Positions 6,800-7,641 of a DNA stretch of 7,641 nt are shown here, piece after piece; position 1 is the first letter of the stretch, and each line of letters opens with the position of its first letter. The stretch comes from Candidatus Cloacimonadota bacterium (GTDB lineage Bacteria; Hydrothermota; E44-bin80). Position numbers and translations under genes: made by a program. Location of the stretch: assembly GCA_004375785.1 (NCBI GenBank), contig SOKM01000201.1, forward strand, positions 1 to 7,641. Reading direction: 5' to 3'. The notes beneath the pieces are model-generated. The model was not told where the DNA came from, did no database searches, and saw nothing but the letters and a program-made list of their open reading frames with translations.

Positions 6800-6828
6800 C
6801 TTATAGAATAAAACTTGAAAAAAGTCAA
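6800..6828 (-). promoter_or_regulatory. Sigma-70-type promoter of the DUF3467 gene
   Basis: The minus strand shows -35 TTGACT (6823-6828), a 17-base spacer and -10 TATAAG (6800-6805), each five of six consensus bases. The predicted transcript start is near 6793, leaving about 26 leader bases before the ATG at 6767. The stretch between this promoter and the apt stop (6829-6907) is T- and C-rich on the transcribed strand and shows no terminator hairpin. Confidence 0.7.
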
Positions 6829-6907
6829 GAGAAAAAACAAAATTAACAGGGATTGGAAGAGAATAGAAGAGATTAATAATGAAAGAAAGGGAATTGAGCA
6901 AATGGGC

Positions 6908-7438
6908 TTACTCTGATTTGTAATCAATAAATGTAATGACTGGATAGCCTTTTAATTTTTCTCTTCCTTTGAGGAAAGATAGTTCTACAAGGAATGCAGC
7001 ACAAACAATCTCTCCGCCAAGTTTTTCAATAAGTCGGCAGGTGGAAAGAGCTGTCCCACCTGTTGCAAGCAGGTCATCTATAATAACGACTTTATCTCCT
7101 TTTTTTACCGCATCTTTATGAATTTCAAGTGCATCCGTTCCATACTCAAGTTCATATTCCTCTTTTAGTGTTTCAGCTGGCAGTTTTCCCGGTTTTCTAA
7201 TAAGGATTAGACCTTTTTCAAGCAAGTTTGCAAGTGCGCCTCCAAGAATAAAACCCCTTGATTCAATTGCAGCAAACTTATCAAAATGTTTATCCTTGAG
7301 TTCCTCAAGAAAAAGGTTTAAAGCCGAATGAAAGGCATAACTGTCCAGAAGAAGCGTTGTTATATCCCTGAAAACAATTCCTTTCTTTGGAAAATCGGGT
7401 ACATCCCTTATGTATTTTTTTAGGTCTTCTCCCTTCAT
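6908..7438 (-). CDS. apt: Adenine phosphoribosyltransferase
   Basis: This cytoplasmic purine-salvage enzyme makes AMP from adenine and PRPP (EC 2.4.2.7). The 176-residue length is normal. Family signatures are VPDFPKKGIVFRDITTLL (13-30), AIESRGFILGGALA (57-70), RKPGKLPAET (81-90), LEYGTDALEIH (97-107) and the PRPP-binding loop VVIIDDLLATGGTA (117-130). It ends in FIDYKSE. The ATG at 7438 is preceded by AAAAGGAG (7444-7451) at 5 bases and gives the family's usual N-terminus. A longer in-frame reading from a TTG at 7501 would translate through a palindrome and is judged false. The gene follows tRNA-Pro by about 130 bases. No clear promoter of its own was found in that gap, so it may be transcribed with the tRNA and separated by processing. 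Confidence 0.97.
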   Translation of the reverse strand: MKGEDLKKYIRDVPDFPKKGIVFRDITTLLLDSYAFHSALNLFLEELKDKHFDKFAAIESRGFILGGALANLLEKGLILIRKPGKLPAETLKEEYELEYGTDALEIHKDAVKKGDKVVIIDDLLATGGTALSTCRLIEKLGGEIVCAAFLVELSFLKGREKLKGYPVITFIDYKSE

Positions 7439-7443
7439 CGTTT

Positions 7444-7451
7444 CTCCTTTT
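7444..7451 (-). promoter_or_regulatory. Ribosome binding site deciding the apt start
   Basis: AAAAGGAG on the minus strand, 5 bases before the ATG at 7438. It supports the 176-residue form over any upstream start. Confidence 0.85.
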
Positions 7452-7457
7452 CTGTCT

Positions 7458-7502
7458 GTTGGGGACAAGCCATGAACCGTATGGTTCATGGCAAGCCCCA
7501 AC
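7458..7502. repeat. 45-bp imperfect palindrome between tRNA-Pro and apt
   Basis: The outer arms GTTGGGG (7458-7464) and CCCCAAC (7496-7502) pair perfectly. The inner arms GCCATGAACC (7469-7478) and GGTTCATGGC (7483-7492) pair perfectly around a 4-base loop. A small 4/3-base internal loop separates the two stems. In the apt transcript it would form a 17-bp hairpin ending 6 bases before the ribosome site. No T-run follows on either strand, so it is not a standard terminator. It resembles intergenic palindromic repeats (REP- or MITE-like), or it could be an mRNA leader structure; only one copy is visible. Confidence 0.85.
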
Positions 7503-7518
7503 GCTACATTTTTCCCTA

Positions 7519-7558
7519 GTTTCTTCTCCTTATCTCCGATTCACCGTTTCACCGTTTC
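7519..7558 (-). repeat. Degenerate 8-bp tandem repeats between tRNA-Pro and apt
   Basis: Read on the minus strand, five consecutive 8-base units follow one another: GAAACGGT (7551-7558), GAAACGGT (7543-7550), GAATCGGA (7535-7542), GATAAGGA (7527-7534) and GAAGAAAC (7519-7526). The first two are identical and later ones drift. All begin with GA. It starts 9 bases after the tRNA 3' end. Its function is unknown. Confidence 0.6.
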
Positions 7559-7565
7559 CCAAAGA

Positions 7566-7641
<76 letters not shown>

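Noticed and set aside
7439..7501. N-terminal extension of apt from a TTG at 7501 (21 more residues)
   Set aside because: It runs through the 45-bp palindrome, has no ribosome site and does not fit the family N-terminus; the ATG at 7438 has a strong site.
7504..7509. Start-stop mini-ORF (ATGTAG, minus strand) in the apt leader, preceded by AGGG
   Set aside because: Six bases can occur by chance; nothing else supports a regulatory uORF.

Overview
All seven protein genes and the one RNA gene lie on the minus strand, so transcription runs from the right edge (7641) to the left edge (1). The DNA is AT-rich, with lysine/glutamate/isoleucine-rich proteins, strong AGGAGG-type ribosome sites and TTGACA/TATAAT-type promoters. 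A LolA-family carrier and a signal-peptide-bearing beta-rich surface protein point to a Gram-negative (diderm) bacterium. The overall style suggests an uncultured, anaerobic or thermophile-like lineage of the WOR-3/FCB kind. That placement is inference only; the sequence does not prove it.

Layout in transcription order: tRNA-Pro(CGG) (7641-7568); a short spacer holding degenerate 8-bp repeats and a 45-bp imperfect palindrome; adenine phosphoribosyltransferase apt (7438-6908); a small DUF3467 protein with its own promoter (6767-6471); a promoter followed by a response regulator with a REC-PATAN/DUF4388 layout (6367-5699), a soluble GAF-PAS histidine kinase (5634-3994) and a LolA-family periplasmic carrier (3994-3377). 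The kinase stop and the lolA start share one base. Next come formate-tetrahydrofolate ligase fhs (3269-1602), then a promoter and a large outer-membrane-type protein with carboxypeptidase-regulatory-like repeats (1501 to beyond the left edge).

The most unusual unit is response regulator-kinase-lolA. The regulator has no DNA-binding domain, the kinase has no membrane segment, and the third gene is an envelope lipoprotein carrier that appears translationally coupled to the kinase. This suggests, without proving it, an intracellular signalling module tied to outer-membrane biogenesis. The apt and fhs genes serve purine salvage and one-carbon metabolism and look like ordinary housekeeping neighbours. 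Three promoters with near-consensus -35/-10 boxes were found; no convincing intrinsic terminator was seen. No gap between genes exceeds about 140 bases. No mobile element, CRISPR array or phage gene was seen.

Two structural DNA features stand out. One is a near-perfect 33-bp palindrome inside the coding region of the surface protein. The other is the 45-bp palindrome between the tRNA and apt. The surface protein also carries an 81-codon tandem repeat whose DNA is nearly identical over 110 bases, indicating recent duplication or gene conversion.
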